From Burkholderia sp. GAS332 (GTDB lineage Bacteria > Pseudomonadota > Gammaproteobacteria > Burkholderiales > Burkholderiaceae): DNA of 64,000 bases. This document shows, piece after piece, positions 38,499 through 48,376 of this stretch. Position numbers and translations under genes: made by a program. The stretch lies in NCBI GenBank assembly GCA_900142905.1, contig FSRV01000001.1:3844001-3908000 (forward strand), read 5' to 3'. Under the pieces are notes generated by a model. The model had not been told where the DNA came from. It did no database searches and worked only from the letters and a program-made list of their open reading frames with translations. Positions within the stretch are counted from its first letter, which is position 1; each line of letters begins with the position of its first letter.

Positions 38499-41400
38499 TC
38501 AATAAACGATTTCGATCGAGCTTCCGGCAAACTCGCCGCGCAAGGCCGCGAGCAGTTCGTCAGTAGGCTTGACGCGCCACGCATCACCCAGACGCATTTC
38601 GCCTTGCGCATTCTCGCTGCGATAGACCACCTGCACGGCGAGGCCGTTCGGAATCTGCACAGCCTGGCGCTGGCCACCGCCGCCATAGCCACCGCCGTTG
38701 CGGCCACCCCCTCCGCCATTGCCACCCCGCGATGGCGCCGCCGGCGCCGGTGCGGCTGGTGGCTCGTCCTTACCCGCGCTATGCGCTTCGAGCACGCGCC
38801 GCAATGCCGACGCGTCCGCATTACCGTTCATCTGCACCTTCACGGCTTCTGCATAACGGCAGCGGGCACGGCCGAGATCCATCACCGTATCGACCGTGAA
38901 GCGGATGCCGCCCGTGAACGCGTCGTTACGCGCCGAACCTTGCACGACCAGCAGTTCGTCTTCCTTGAACAGCTGCTTGTGAGCCTCGAACGTCTCGTTG
39001 AAGACGGTCACTTCGCATTGACCGGTGCCGTCGTCGAGCAGCGCGATCAGCATCTTGCCTCGCTGGGTCATCTGCGTGCGCAGCGACGCGATCACGCCCG
39101 CGACCAGCTTGTCGCGCCCTTCCTTCAGCTCGCCGATCTTCTGGCGCACGAAACGGCGCACTTCGTTCTTATAGGCATCGAACAGATGGCCCGACAGGTA
39201 GAAGCCGAGTGCGCCCTTCTCTTCCTGCAGCTTCTTCTTTTCCGGCCATTCCGGCTCGTCGATCAGTTCGTGACCCTGAGACGGCGCATCACCCATATCG
39301 AACAGGCCCGCCTGCATCGCGTTGGCGCTTGCCTGCTCGGCGGCTTCCATTGCCAGCGAGACGGAGGCGATCAGTTGCGCGCGATTCGCATGCAACGTAT
39401 CGAACGCACCGGCGCGGATCAAGGCTTCCACCGTCCGCCGATTGACGATCCGGCGGTCGACCCGGTTGCAGAAATCGAAGATGTCGATGAACGGACCCTC
39501 TTCGCGTGCGCGCAGGATTTCTTCGATCGCGTTCTGACCACTGCCCTTGATCGCGCCGAGACCGTAGCGGATCGTTTTCGACCGTTTGCCGTCCGCTTCC
39601 GCGACCGGCTCGAAACGGTACGCCGACAGATTGACGTCCGGCGGCAGCACGTCCATCTTGTTCGTGAGGCAATCCTCGAACAGGATTTTGACCTTGTCCG
39701 TGTCGTCCATGGCGAGCGACATATTCGCCGCCATGAATTCAGCAGGATGGTGCGCCTTCAGCCATGCGGTGTAGTACGCAAGCAGCGCATACGCCGCCGC
39801 GTGCGACTTGTTGAAGCCGTAGCCCGCGAACTTCTCCATCAAGTCGAAGATTTCGTCGGCTTTCTCGCCGGTCAGCCCGTTTTTCGAGGCCCCCTGGCGG
39901 AACAGCTCGCGATGCTCGGCCATTTCCTCGGCCTTCTTCTTACCCATCGCGCGGCGCAGCAAGTCGGCGCCGCCGAGCGAGTAACCGCCGATGATCTGCG
40001 CCATCTGCATCACCTGCTCCTGATAGACCATGATGCCGTAGGTCTCTTTCAGGACAGGTTCGACGCGCGGATCCGGATACTCCACCACTTCGCGGCCGTG
40101 CTTACGCGCACAGAAGCTCGGGATCAGGTCCATTGGGCCCGGACGGTACAACGCGACCAGCGCGATGATGTCCTCGAAGCGGTCAGGCTGCGCGTCTTTC
40201 AGCATGCCTTGCATGCCGCGGCTTTCCAGCTGGAACACAGCGACCGTGTTCGCTTTCTTCAGGATTGAGAACGACGCCGCGTCGTCGAGCGGCACCTGCG
40301 CGAGCGACCAGTCTTTCTTCGACGGATCGAGACGGCGGATATAGCGCTCGGCCCAGTCGAGAATCGTCAGCGTGGTCAGACCCAAAAAGTCGAACTTCAC
40401 GAGGCCGACGGCTTCGACGTCGTCCTTGTCGTACTGGCTCACGACGCCGCTTTCGTCGCCCTGCGTGTAGAGCGGGCAGAAATCGGTCAGCTTGCCGGGC
40501 GCGATCAGCACGCCACCGGCGTGCATACCGACGTTACGCGTGAGGCCCTCCACGCGCTGCGCGAGTTCGAGCAGCTGATGCACTTCGTCTTCGTTGTCGA
40601 AGCGCTCCTGCAAGAGCGGCTCTTCCTTCATCGCGTCGGCGATGGTGACGTGTTTGCCCGGCTTGAACGGAATCAACTTGGCGATGCCGTCGGTGAACAT
40701 GTAGCCGAGATCGAGCACGCGGCCGATATCCCGTACCGCTGCCTTCGCCGCCATCGTGCCGAAGGTGGCGATCTGCGACACGGCGTCCGCGCCGTACTTC
40801 TCCTTCACGTACTGAATCACACGGTCGCGGCCGTGTTGGCAGAAGTCGATGTCGAAGTCGGGCATGGAGACCCGTTCCGGATTCAGGAAACGTTCGAACA
40901 GCAGGTTGTAGCGCAGCGGATCGAGGTCGGTCACGCCGAGCGCATACGCGACCAGCGAACCGGCGCCCGAGCCCCGGCCCGGACCGACCGGCACGCCGTT
41001 GTTCTTGGCCCAGTTGATGAAGTCCGCAACGATCAGGAAGTAGCCCGGGAAGCCCATCTTGATGATCGTGCCGCACTCGAATTCGAGGCGCTGGTAATAC
41101 GTTTCGCGCTGCGCTTCGCGCTCCGCCTCAATCGGATACAGTTGTTCGAGACGCTTTTCGAGGCCCTCTTTTGACAATTGCACGAGGTAGTCGTCGAGCG
41201 ACATACCGTCGGGCGTCGGGAAGAGCGGCAGCTTCGGCTTGCCGAGTTCGAGCGTCAGGTTGCAGCGCTTGGCGATTTCGACACTATTGGCGAGCGCCGA
41301 CGGAAGATCCGCGAACAGCCCCACCATCTCTTCTTGCGTGCGGAAATACTGCTCAGACGTAAAGCGCTTCGAGCGGCGCGGATTCGCCAGAATGTCGCCT

Positions 41401-42074
41401 TCGGAAATACACACGCGCGCTTCGTGCGCGGTGAAATCGTCCGGCGTCATGAACTGCATCGGGTGGGTGGCCACCACCGGCAATTTCAGCGACGCCGCGA
41501 GCGCAACCGCCTGCTGCACGTACTGCTCGCCGCCCGGCTGACCACTGCGTTGCAGTTCGATATAGAACCCGCCGGGGAACACCTTCGCCCAATGCAAGGC
41601 GTTGCGTTTGGCCGCTTCTTCATTACCAGCGGCGAGCGCGAGGCCAATGTCGCCCTGTTGCGCACCCGACAGCGCGAGCAGGCCTTCACCCAGCCCGGAT
41701 TCGAGCCAGCCGGCTTCGACTTCCGCGCGACCGCGATACTGGTTGGTGAGTGATGCCTTACTCAGCAGCTCGCACAGATTCAGATAGCCGCGCCGGTCTT
41801 TGACCAGCAGCAGCAGACGCGAAGGCTTATCGCGGTCGTCCGGATTGGTAATCCAGACGTCGCAGCCGGCAATGGGTTTGACCCCTTTGCCGCGGGCTTC
41901 CTTATAGAAACGGACGAGGCCGAACGCGTTGCCGAGGTCGGTAAGGGCGAGCGCACCCTGACCGTCTTTGGCGGCGGCCTTGACGACGTCGTCAAGACGC
42001 ACGATGCCATCGGCAATCGAGAATTCGGAGTGGACGCGGAGATGAACGAAGCGGGGATCTGACATGGGCGACAT
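38499..42074 (-). CDS. dnaE: DNA polymerase III alpha subunit
   Basis: A 1191-residue replicative polymerase. A PHP domain fills about residues 1-280 (FVHLRVHSEFSIADG), followed by the C-family polymerase core with the catalytic acids in MPDFDIDFCQHGRDR near residue 405 and a later Asp in FDFLGLTTLTILDWAERYI. Helix-hairpin-helix and OB domains follow. Near residue 1130 a Pro/Ala stretch and a Gly/Asn-rich run (RGGNGGGGGRNGGGYGGGG) interrupt the C-terminal region, giving extra length over E. coli DnaE. GGAG lies five bases before ATG 42074; an ATG three codons later is the other option. Confidence 0.97.
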   Translation of the reverse strand: MSPMSDPRFVHLRVHSEFSIADGIVRLDDVVKAAAKDGQGALALTDLGNAFGLVRFYKEARGKGVKPIAGCDVWITNPDDRDKPSRLLLLVKDRRGYLNLCELLSKASLTNQYRGRAEVEAGWLESGLGEGLLALSGAQQGDIGLALAAGNEEAAKRNALHWAKVFPGGFYIELQRSGQPGGEQYVQQAVALAASLKLPVVATHPMQFMTPDDFTAHEARVCISEGDILANPRRSKRFTSEQYFRTQEEMVGLFADLPSALANSVEIAKRCNLTLELGKPKLPLFPTPDGMSLDDYLVQLSKEGLEKRLEQLYPIEAEREAQRETYYQRLEFECGTIIKMGFPGYFLIVADFINWAKNNGVPVGPGRGSGAGSLVAYALGVTDLDPLRYNLLFERFLNPERVSMPDFDIDFCQHGRDRVIQYVKEKYGADAVSQIATFGTMAAKAAVRDIGRVLDLGYMFTDGIAKLIPFKPGKHVTIADAMKEEPLLQERFDNEDEVHQLLELAQRVEGLTRNVGMHAGGVLIAPGKLTDFCPLYTQGDESGVVSQYDKDDVEAVGLVKFDFLGLTTLTILDWAERYIRRLDPSKKDWSLAQVPLDDAASFSILKKANTVAVFQLESRGMQGMLKDAQPDRFEDIIALVALYRPGPMDLIPSFCARKHGREVVEYPDPRVEPVLKETYGIMVYQEQVMQMAQIIGGYSLGGADLLRRAMGKKKAEEMAEHRELFRQGASKNGLTGEKADEIFDLMEKFAGYGFNKSHAAAYALLAYYTAWLKAHHPAEFMAANMSLAMDDTDKVKILFEDCLTNKMDVLPPDVNLSAYRFEPVAEADGKRSKTIRYGLGAIKGSGQNAIEEILRAREEGPFIDIFDFCNRVDRRIVNRRTVEALIRAGAFDTLHANRAQLIASVSLAMEAAEQASANAMQAGLFDMGDAPSQGHELIDEPEWPEKKKLQEEKGALGFYLSGHLFDAYKNEVRRFVRQKIGELKEGRDKLVAGVIASLRTQMTQRGKMLIALLDDGTGQCEVTVFNETFEAHKQLFKEDELLVVQGSARNDAFTGGIRFTVDTVMDLGRARCRYAEAVKVQMNGNADASALRRVLEAHSAGKDEPPAAPAPAAPSRGGNGGGGGRNGGGYGGGGQRQAVQIPNGLAVQVVYRSENAQGEMRLGDAWRVKPTDELLAALRGEFAGSSIEIVY

Positions 42075-42502
42075 TGTAACTCCACCCTCCCGGAGTTTTC
42101 AGGCCAAAGCCGCGCGTTAGCCGTCCGGCTTAGGACGAAAACGCGAGCGCACCGTACACCGGCGTTGTGCAGACGGTGGACGGTTTCGTTGGTCGGGCGC
42201 GAGCGGAGGCGCTTCATGCGCTTGAACGGACCTGCCGGAGAAAAGCCGGCGGTATTTCGCTCGCCAAAGCGCGTGGCCCGGCGCAAGCCCCGGTGCAAGC
42301 GCGGAAACGAGCGCCATGCGAGTTTGCTAGCGGTTTGCGCTGCCGCAAGGGGTTAGCCATTCGGCCGAGTCGGCCAAAGCGCCAGCTTGAGGGATAATAC
42401 GGGTTTCGCCCTTTTCGACGTGGCCGCGCCGCATGGAGTTTGGGTGCAGGCGTTTCAATGCGCCCCATTTTCCGCGCCGCCACGTCTTACCGCTGGACAC
42501 AC
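42075..42502. other. Divergent promoter region between dnaE and trhO
   Basis: About 430 GC-rich bases without a supported gene. GGGATAATACGG near 42391 offers a GATAAT -10-like hexamer for trhO, with no convincing -35. Open frames here are short and inconsistent. Confidence 0.35.
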
Positions 42503-43366
42503 ATGAGTATCGTCAATCTCGCCGCGTATCATTTCGCGACTATCGAAGACACCGCCGCATGGCGCCCGCTCGTCACGGAGCGCTGCAATACGCTCGGCTT
42601 GCGCGGCACCGTCCTGCTCGCGCCTGAAGGCATCAACCTGTTTGTCGCCGGCGCGCGCGAAGCCACGGACGCCTTCATCGACTACATCCGTCACGACGCG
42701 CTGTTCGAAGGCAAGTTCGTCAATCTGCAGTTTAAGGAGAGCCTGTCGGACAAGCAGCCGTTCACTCGCATGCTGGTCAAGCTCAAGCGCGAAATCATCA
42801 CGATGAAAAAGCCGGCGATCCGGCCGGAGCTTGGCCGCGCGCCGTTCGTCGACGCTCCCACGCTGAAAGGCTGGCTCGACCGCGGCCATGACGACGAAGG
42901 CCGCCCGGTCGTCATGCTCGACACACGCAATGCATTTGAAGTGGACGTCGGCACGTTCGACGACGCGCTCGACTACCGCATTACGAAATTCAGCGAGTTT
43001 CCCGAGGTAATCGAGCAGAACCGTGCCGACCTCGAAGGCAAGACGGTGGTGTCGTTCTGCACGGGCGGGATTCGCTGCGAGAAGGCTGCGATCCACATGA
43101 AGGAAGTTGGCATCGAGAACGTGTACCAACTCGAAGGCGGCATCCTGAAGTATTTCGAGGAAGTTGGCGGCGCGCACTATCACGGCGACTGCTTCGTGTT
43201 CGACTACCGCACCGCCCTCAACCCGCAACTTGAGCCCACCGCGACCGCGCAATGCTTCGGCTGCCGCGCGGTGGTGACGCCCGAAGCGCAACAATCGCCG
43301 ATGTACGTGGCGGGCAAGACGTGTCCGGAATGCCATCCGGACAGCAAGGCGGCACGCGTCGCGTGA
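42503..43366 (+). CDS. trhO: tRNA uridine-34 hydroxylase (rhodanese-like)
   Basis: A 287-residue YceA/TrhO protein, which hydroxylates U34 of tRNAs as the first step to 5-carboxymethoxyuridine. An N-terminal ferredoxin-like domain ([18 protein letters not shown] region, residues 30-50) precedes the rhodanese domain, with catalytic Cys in [15 protein letters not shown] near residue 180. The C-terminus has paired Cys (CFGCRAVV and CPECH) that could bind metal. ATG 42503 begins [14 protein letters not shown]; the upstream extension is not family-like. Confidence 0.92.
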   Translation: MSIVNLAAYHFATIEDTAAWRPLVTERCNTLGLRGTVLLAPEGINLFVAGAREATDAFIDYIRHDALFEGKFVNLQFKESLSDKQPFTRMLVKLKREIITMKKPAIRPELGRAPFVDAPTLKGWLDRGHDDEGRPVVMLDTRNAFEVDVGTFDDALDYRITKFSEFPEVIEQNRADLEGKTVVSFCTGGIRCEKAAIHMKEVGIENVYQLEGGILKYFEEVGGAHYHGDCFVFDYRTALNPQLEPTATAQCFGCRAVVTPEAQQSPMYVAGKTCPECHPDSKAARVA

Positions 43367-43412
43367 TAAGCGCGAGCGCCTTCGCGCGATCGCGGCGAGT
43401 CCCATCCGCCCC

Positions 43413-44303
43413 ATGACCTATCGTGGACGCTTCGCGCCGTCGCCTACCGGTCCCTTGCATTTCGGCTCACTGGTGAGCGCGCTCGCAAGCTGGCTGGATG
43501 CGCGCGCGCATGGCGGAGCGTGGCTTGTGCGCATCGAAGATATCGACGGACCCCGTACCGTACCAGGCGCGGCCGAGGACATTCTGTCGACCCTCGAACG
43601 TTTCGGCATGCATGCCGACGAGCCGCCTGTCTGGCAAAGCCATCGTATTGCGCGCTATCAGGAAGCGCTCGAGCAATTGAAGGCTGGCGGCATGCTCTAT
43701 CCATGCGGCTGCACACGCAAGGAGATTGCCGACTCGCTGCTTCATGCGCACGCGCGCAACACCACGCTCGCCTATCCCGGCACCTGCCGCAACGGCTTGC
43801 ACGGCAAACCAGCGCGCGCATGGCGCCTGCGCGTACCTGACGACGATGCGGCGGTGATTACATTCGAAGACCGTTGGCAGGGCACGCAGACGCAGAACCT
43901 GGCCACCGAGGTCGGCGACTTCGTCCTGAAGCGTGCTGACGACCAGTGGGCGTATCAATTGGCGGTGGTGGTCGACGATGCAGACGCGGGCATAACGCAC
44001 ATCGTGCGAGGCGCGGACTTGATGGATTCAACGGCCCGGCAGATTTACCTGCAACGTTGCCTGGGCGTACCGACGCCGACGTATTTGCACGTACCGGTGG
44101 TCACCAACGATCAAGGCGAAAAGCTCAGCAAGCAAAACGGCGCAACCGCACTGGGGCATGAGAGGCCGCTCGACACGCTGATTGCCGCAGTAAAACACCT
44201 AGGCTTGGAATTGGACAGCGCGGCGCCCGCTTCGCTGGAGAATTTTCATGCTGCTGCAACGGCAGCATGGGCGCACCGCATGAGTCGCAAAAACATGCGA
44301 TGA
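43413..44303 (+). CDS. gluQ: Glutamyl-Q tRNA(Asp) synthetase
   Basis: A 296-residue paralogue of the GluRS catalytic domain without the anticodon-binding part. [15 protein letters not shown] carries the HIGH-like motif and [16 protein letters not shown] the KMSKS-like motif. Four Cys around CGCTRKE and GTCRNG give the zinc site typical of GluQRS. It attaches glutamate to queuosine of tRNA-Asp. It lies 46 bases after trhO, so two tRNA-modification genes are probably co-transcribed. Confidence 0.93.
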   Translation: MTYRGRFAPSPTGPLHFGSLVSALASWLDARAHGGAWLVRIEDIDGPRTVPGAAEDILSTLERFGMHADEPPVWQSHRIARYQEALEQLKAGGMLYPCGCTRKEIADSLLHAHARNTTLAYPGTCRNGLHGKPARAWRLRVPDDDAAVITFEDRWQGTQTQNLATEVGDFVLKRADDQWAYQLAVVVDDADAGITHIVRGADLMDSTARQIYLQRCLGVPTPTYLHVPVVTNDQGEKLSKQNGATALGHERPLDTLIAAVKHLGLELDSAAPASLENFHAAATAAWAHRMSRKNMR

Positions 44304-44641
44304 ACATCGCAAAGCGCTAACTATAAGTAAGCCCCTCCCAAACCGCGAGCCGTCCTGTCACGTAGACGCCGGAGGCAGCCCCAGCGCTACACGCAATCTT
44401 GCCCCGCAATGCAATCGCGGGCAGTCAAGGCACTCCGAGCGCGGAAAACAGATCCCCCGTTATACATCGGAACCCCGCGGGTGACATATCCCCTGCGCGA
44501 GGGACCTGAGTACGCGTTGATAGTGACTTCCGCCCACTCAATTTCAGAGTTCTCTGATTTCAAGGTCCTTCCCCGTCACTCTACGCTCGGTGTTGCGACA
44601 CCAATATCGCCAACACACTGATTAGGCATCCTTTACAAATC
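44304..44641. other. Gap at the left edge of the low-GC islet
   Basis: About 340 bases after gluQ. No gene is supported. A GGTGTTGCGACACC hairpin lies near 44590. The base composition falls toward the right, where the islet genes begin. Confidence 0.4.
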
Positions 44642-45100
44642 ATGACCAATCGACGTGCTTTCCTGCGCAGTGGAACATTATCCATATTTGTTACCGGCAC
44701 CGGGGCCGCGACATTCACTCACGCTGCGCCCGTGGCACCGCCCGCAATACCCACCCAACTGCATGGCTATCGGCTCACAAATGGTGCGACCGCACTTAAG
44801 CGCGAGGACGGCGCTTGGGTTTTCTGGGTGCGAATCATCAATCTCGATGACCGGAAAAGCGACATCTCTGCAACCATCCAGATAGCGACAGACCGCGCTT
44901 TCAGCCAGATAGTGGACGTTTTACCGGTCACTCTCACTGAAAACAATTCGTTCATCGCACAACCCGCCTATAAGCCCCGCAATACCAACACCCAACTCTA
45001 TTATCGGTATCTGATCGAAAATAACCCAAAGACTTCCCCTTCCATCAGTGACGTAGTGAATGTTATCGCGCCGTGGGAAAGCACATCGAGGGCAGAATAA
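44642..45100 (+). CDS. Tat-exported single-domain protein, PhoD N-terminal-like (fibronectin-type) fold
   Basis: 152 residues. NRRAFLRSGTLSIFV is a twin-arginine signal with cleavage likely after THA near residue 28. The mature 120 residues (YRLTNGATALKREDGAWVFW, DISATIQIATDRAFSQIVDV, NTQLYYRYLIENNPK) resemble the Ig/fibronectin-like N-terminal domain of PhoD-type alkaline phosphatases, but the phosphatase domain is absent. It is therefore probably a folded periplasmic or extracytoplasmic accessory protein. It ends three bases before the next gene and has lower GC than its flanks. Function unknown. Confidence 0.65.
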   Translation: MTNRRAFLRSGTLSIFVTGTGAATFTHAAPVAPPAIPTQLHGYRLTNGATALKREDGAWVFWVRIINLDDRKSDISATIQIATDRAFSQIVDVLPVTLTENNSFIAQPAYKPRNTNTQLYYRYLIENNPKTSPSISDVVNVIAPWESTSRAE

Positions 45101-45102
45101 AA

Positions 45103-45849
45103 ATGGCAAATACAGAAATAGTGGTCCAGATAGTTGAAAATGGTTCGAATGTGATGAACACATATCAAGCCATACTCTCAGCGTTGCAAACCCCGTCAGA
45201 CTCGCTATCACTAATATTGAATGGCTCAACGTTAATTGCGGCCGTATCAAACGTCGTAAAAATATTACAACCGATCCGGATAGAGACAAATCTCCTTGTT
45301 GCAACATCAGCGCTTGTTAAGATCACAATGGACTGGAAAGATCCCAACAAGAAAGTTCAAGTAGGCGACGTGCTAACGTTGGCCAGCGCCTCGACAACGG
45401 TAGCCTTGAATGTACTAGTACTCGCGGAGATCGGCCCTGCGGCGGCCATCGGCCTGTCGGCACTGGTACTTTCCGCTGACTTGCAAGCGATCTTCACGCC
45501 GTACGTCAAGTCGCTCACTACTTGGATGCGCATCGTCCCGCTGAACTTGGCCCCTCCCGTTTCAACAGCGAGTTCGTCCCTCTATTGGTCCACTTTCGTT
45601 GACGGGACTGGGTACCGCCTTGCAACGTACGATGAAGTGATCATCAACAAAGGACTCTTTATATGCATGAGCAACAAGCAGGTCGTAGGAGGCGCCGGAG
45701 TTAGTCCGTATGGATCTCCAGTACCCGGAAGCCTGACTCCGGTAAACGAAGCAGAATATAAAAAGAACTACTGCAAATATCTTGGAGACATGCAACAGGT
45801 GAGTGACTGGACCAGCTGGATGGACTATTGTGAAAACACCAAGTTTTAG
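45103..45849 (+). CDS. Unrecognised protein with central hydrophobic hairpin (possible pore-forming effector)
   Basis: 248 residues from ATG 45103. The N-terminal half is amphipathic helix-like (MANTEIVVQIVENGSNVMNT and onward). A long hydrophobic stretch around residues 90-135 (TLASASTTVALNVLVLAEIG, PAAAIGLSALVLSA) could form a helical hairpin. The C-terminal third is polar, with Tyr/Trp and three Cys (FICMS, NYCKY, DYCEN). There is no signal peptide. The layout faintly recalls colicin-like channel domains, and a multi-helix membrane gene overlaps its 3' end, as immunity genes do. I know no family for it; the toxin idea is inference. Confidence 0.55.
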   Translation: MANTEIVVQIVENGSNVMNTYQAILSALQTPSDSLSLILNGSTLIAAVSNVVKILQPIRIETNLLVATSALVKITMDWKDPNKKVQVGDVLTLASASTTVALNVLVLAEIGPAAAIGLSALVLSADLQAIFTPYVKSLTTWMRIVPLNLAPPVSTASSSLYWSTFVDGTGYRLATYDEVIINKGLFICMSNKQVVGGAGVSPYGSPVPGSLTPVNEAEYKKNYCKYLGDMQQVSDWTSWMDYCENTKF

Positions 45850-46447
45850 CGTCCCACTAGTGAAAACACCGATCTCGATAAGAGCGGCGCTCGTCAGCTT
45901 TTCACTCGCGTTCCTGTGCGAAGCATACGTGGAATGGCTGAAACTGGTCGACCCTAAAACTACGATAATTGGCTACACCGCGATATGCATTGGCGTGATT
46001 GCAAATCTACTCGCCGTCTATTTTTGTTATTCGGGGCGACGCTGGGCACGTGATCTACTTATTCTTATAGCTGCGACCACTCTTGTCTGGACAAAAGTGA
46101 ATCTCGAATGGCTAAAGGCTGCAGGGCCCCTTCCGGCAATGCTCATTGTGCTTACCGCGTTTCTCCGCTTTGCTGCGGTGATCGCGCTTCGGCGACCAGC
46201 ATCCAATCAATGGTTCGACGCGAATGGCAGCGGATCAGGGCTTTGGGGCTTCCGCCCCGTTGATAAACCAATAGACACGCGTCGGGTCATGGCACTCAAG
46301 GCGGGCGGCGGCATCATGCTGGCCCTCGCACTGCTATCTTTCGTGCCAGGAACACCTTTGTCTGGCATGTATTGGCTAGGCTCCTCCGCGCTGGTAGCCT
46401 GTATCGCTTTTAATGTATTGGCATTCCGGCCTAAGCGGAAAAACTGA
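45830..46447 (+). CDS. Polytopic membrane protein, possible immunity partner
   Basis: About 205 residues with some six hydrophobic helices (for example AALVSFSLAFLCEAYVEWL, TAICIGVIANLLAVYFCY, GGIMLALALLSFVPG, ALVACIAFNVLAF). It overlaps the 3' end of the preceding gene by 20 bases if GTG 45830 (GGATGGA upstream) is used. GTG 45803 and 45860 are alternatives. The pair TGAAAACACC at 45832 and 45862 is a small direct repeat around these candidate starts. No family recognised. The coupling suggests it works with the upstream protein, perhaps as its membrane immunity factor. Confidence 0.55.
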   Translation: MKTPSFSVPLVKTPISIRAALVSFSLAFLCEAYVEWLKLVDPKTTIIGYTAICIGVIANLLAVYFCYSGRRWARDLLILIAATTLVWTKVNLEWLKAAGPLPAMLIVLTAFLRFAAVIALRRPASNQWFDANGSGSGLWGFRPVDKPIDTRRVMALKAGGGIMLALALLSFVPGTPLSGMYWLGSSALVACIAFNVLAFRPKRKN

Positions 46448-46452
46448 TACGC

Positions 46453-46478
46453 AGGAAAGGTCCTTATGAGCCTTTCCT
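46453..46478. terminator. Hairpin between convergent islet gene and rhlE
   Basis: AGGAAAGG (46453-46460) and CCTTTCCT (46471-46478) form an 8-bp stem with a 10-nt loop in the 94-bp convergent gap. No T run follows on either strand, so its role as a terminator is uncertain. Confidence 0.4.
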
Positions 46479-46541
46479 CGCAGACCACAACGCCAAAAAT
46501 AAGGAACATTGTTGGCGACGGAGCCTGTGCAGCAAAACGAT

Positions 46542-48029
46542 TTACGACGAAGACGTACTCTTCCTCGGCATCCCAAACCCACCGAGCAACGCAGCCAACG
46601 GCTGTTTAGAAGAAGCCTTCTGCGGAGCAGCAGCCGACGAAGCAGCCGCCTCCTCAACCTTCCTAACAGAAGCCGCCGAAGGCTCATACGGCTTGAGGAA
46701 AAAATCATCCACAGGCTGCGCGCGATGATGATGCGGCCGATCGAACGAACCTGAAGACGAAGCGCCCGGACGCCGGCGACCGCCCCGCTCGTCGCGGCCT
46801 TCTGCACGGCCATCCACGCGTTCACGCCGCGGCGGACGCTCTTCATGGTGATGCCGCACTGGCGCATCCACGGTCAGGTGTTGCACATCCAGAGGCCGCT
46901 TGATCAGCTTCTCGATATCGGCCAACTGCTTCCGTTCATTCGGGCTACACAGCGACAACGCATCGCCAGAAGCCCCAGCGCGCCCAGTCCGCCCAATCCG
47001 ATGCACATAATCTTCCGCATTGAACGGCAGATCGAAATTGATCACGGCCGGCAACTCGGCGATATCCAAACCACGAGCAGCCACATCCGTGGCAACAAGC
47101 GCCTCAATCTCACCACGCTTGAACGCATCCAAAGCCTGCATCCGCTCATTCTGCGTCCGGTCACCGTGAATCGCCGTGGCGACCACACCGTCGCGCTCCA
47201 GGCTGCGCGCCAGCCGGCTCGCACCGATCTTGCTGTTACAAAACACAATGACCTGCTTGAGCCCACGATCACGAATCAATTTAACAACAGCAGCAGTCTT
47301 ATCACCCTCAGCCACTTCATAAACGATCTGCGTCACATTAGTCGCAGTCGAATTGCTGCGCGCGACTTCGATCGTCTGCGGATCTCGCAGATAAGTGGCG
47401 GCAAGCTTCTTGATTTCACCCGAGAACGTAGCCGAAAACAGCAGCGTCTGACGCTCCTTCGGCAGCAGGTTCAGAATGCGCTGCAGATCCGGCAGAAAGC
47501 CCATATCGAGCATCCGATCGGCTTCATCGAGCACGAGAATCTGCACCTGGCCCAAATTGGCCGTCTTCTGCTGCACGTGATCGAGCAGACGACCCGGCGT
47601 GGCGATCAGAATCTCGACACCACGGCGCAGCTGCTCGGACTGCGGATTCATATCGACACCGCCGAACACCACGGCGCTGCGCAGCGCCGTGTGCTTCGCA
47701 TACGACTGCACGTTCGCCGCCACCTGGTCGGCCAGCTCGCGGGTCGGCGTGAGGATCAGCGCGCGCACCGGATGGCGGGCAGGCGATGCGCTCGTGCTGG
47801 CCTGCGGCAGCAGACGCTGGATGATCGGCAGCGAAAAGCTCGCGGTCTTGCCGGTGCCGGTTTGCGCGGCGCCCATCATGTCACGGCCGGCCAGCACGAC
47901 CGGAATCGCCTGCTCCTGGATCGGCGTAGGGATGGTGTAGCCCGATTCTTTGACGGCTTTCAGGATGTCGGGCGCGAGACCGAATTGATCAAAAGTCGCA
48001 GTACTGGGCGTGACGGCTGTGTCGGACAT
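46542..48029 (-). CDS. rhlE: DEAD-box RNA helicase RhlE
   Basis: 495 residues from ATG 48029 (MSDTAVTPSTATFDQFGLAP). All core motifs are present: Q motif TPIQEQAIP, Walker A AQTGTGKTASF, PTRELA, GG/TPGR (IATPGRLLDH), DEAD as VLDEADRMLDMGF, SAT (LLFSATFS), and HRIGRTGRAG. The C-terminal 120 residues are basic and His/Arg-rich (RHHHEERPPRRERVDGRAEG), typical of Burkholderia RhlE. It remodels RNA in ribosome assembly or decay. The leader upstream holds GC-rich hairpins. An upstream in-frame extension of 22 codons is not favoured. Confidence 0.94.
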   Translation of the reverse strand: MSDTAVTPSTATFDQFGLAPDILKAVKESGYTIPTPIQEQAIPVVLAGRDMMGAAQTGTGKTASFSLPIIQRLLPQASTSASPARHPVRALILTPTRELADQVAANVQSYAKHTALRSAVVFGGVDMNPQSEQLRRGVEILIATPGRLLDHVQQKTANLGQVQILVLDEADRMLDMGFLPDLQRILNLLPKERQTLLFSATFSGEIKKLAATYLRDPQTIEVARSNSTATNVTQIVYEVAEGDKTAAVVKLIRDRGLKQVIVFCNSKIGASRLARSLERDGVVATAIHGDRTQNERMQALDAFKRGEIEALVATDVAARGLDIAELPAVINFDLPFNAEDYVHRIGRTGRAGASGDALSLCSPNERKQLADIEKLIKRPLDVQHLTVDAPVRHHHEERPPRRERVDGRAEGRDERGGRRRPGASSSGSFDRPHHHRAQPVDDFFLKPYEPSAASVRKVEEAAASSAAAPQKASSKQPLAALLGGFGMPRKSTSSS

Positions 48030-48376
48030 GGTGGCTTTCGCTAAAAATGCGCTTGGCGCGGTGCGCGCGGCAGCGGTCGGAACCGCAGAGGGCATCAGGA
48101 TGAAGGCGGAGCCACGGCGTTCCGCACGGGACCCGTCAGTATTACGGGAAAAATGCGGCCGGCTCCGGCCGGCGGAAACACCCGCCGGAAAGGCCGGTAT
48201 TGTAGCACTTCAGCAAAAACACTCATGGCGCATCTGCCGGCTTTCTGCTTACGTCGGCGAAAGCCGGCCCACGGCGGTTGGATGCGGGCGTCGGCAAATC
48301 GTCGCAAAGCGCCCGCGTGCCTCGCTGGCAGCGTAGTTCGCCTCCGCGACAGTTGCGTGACAGCGACCGCGCACCC
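48030..48376. other. Leader/gap upstream of rhlE
   Basis: About 347 bases between the aldehyde dehydrogenase stop and the rhlE start. Nested GC inverted repeats are concentrated at 48157-48197: CCGGCGG (48169-48175) pairs with CCGCCGG (48182-48188), inside CCGGCC (48165-48170) and GGCCGG (48192-48197). They lie roughly 130-170 bases 5' of rhlE and may be a structured leader or a terminator. No gene is seen. Confidence 0.4.
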
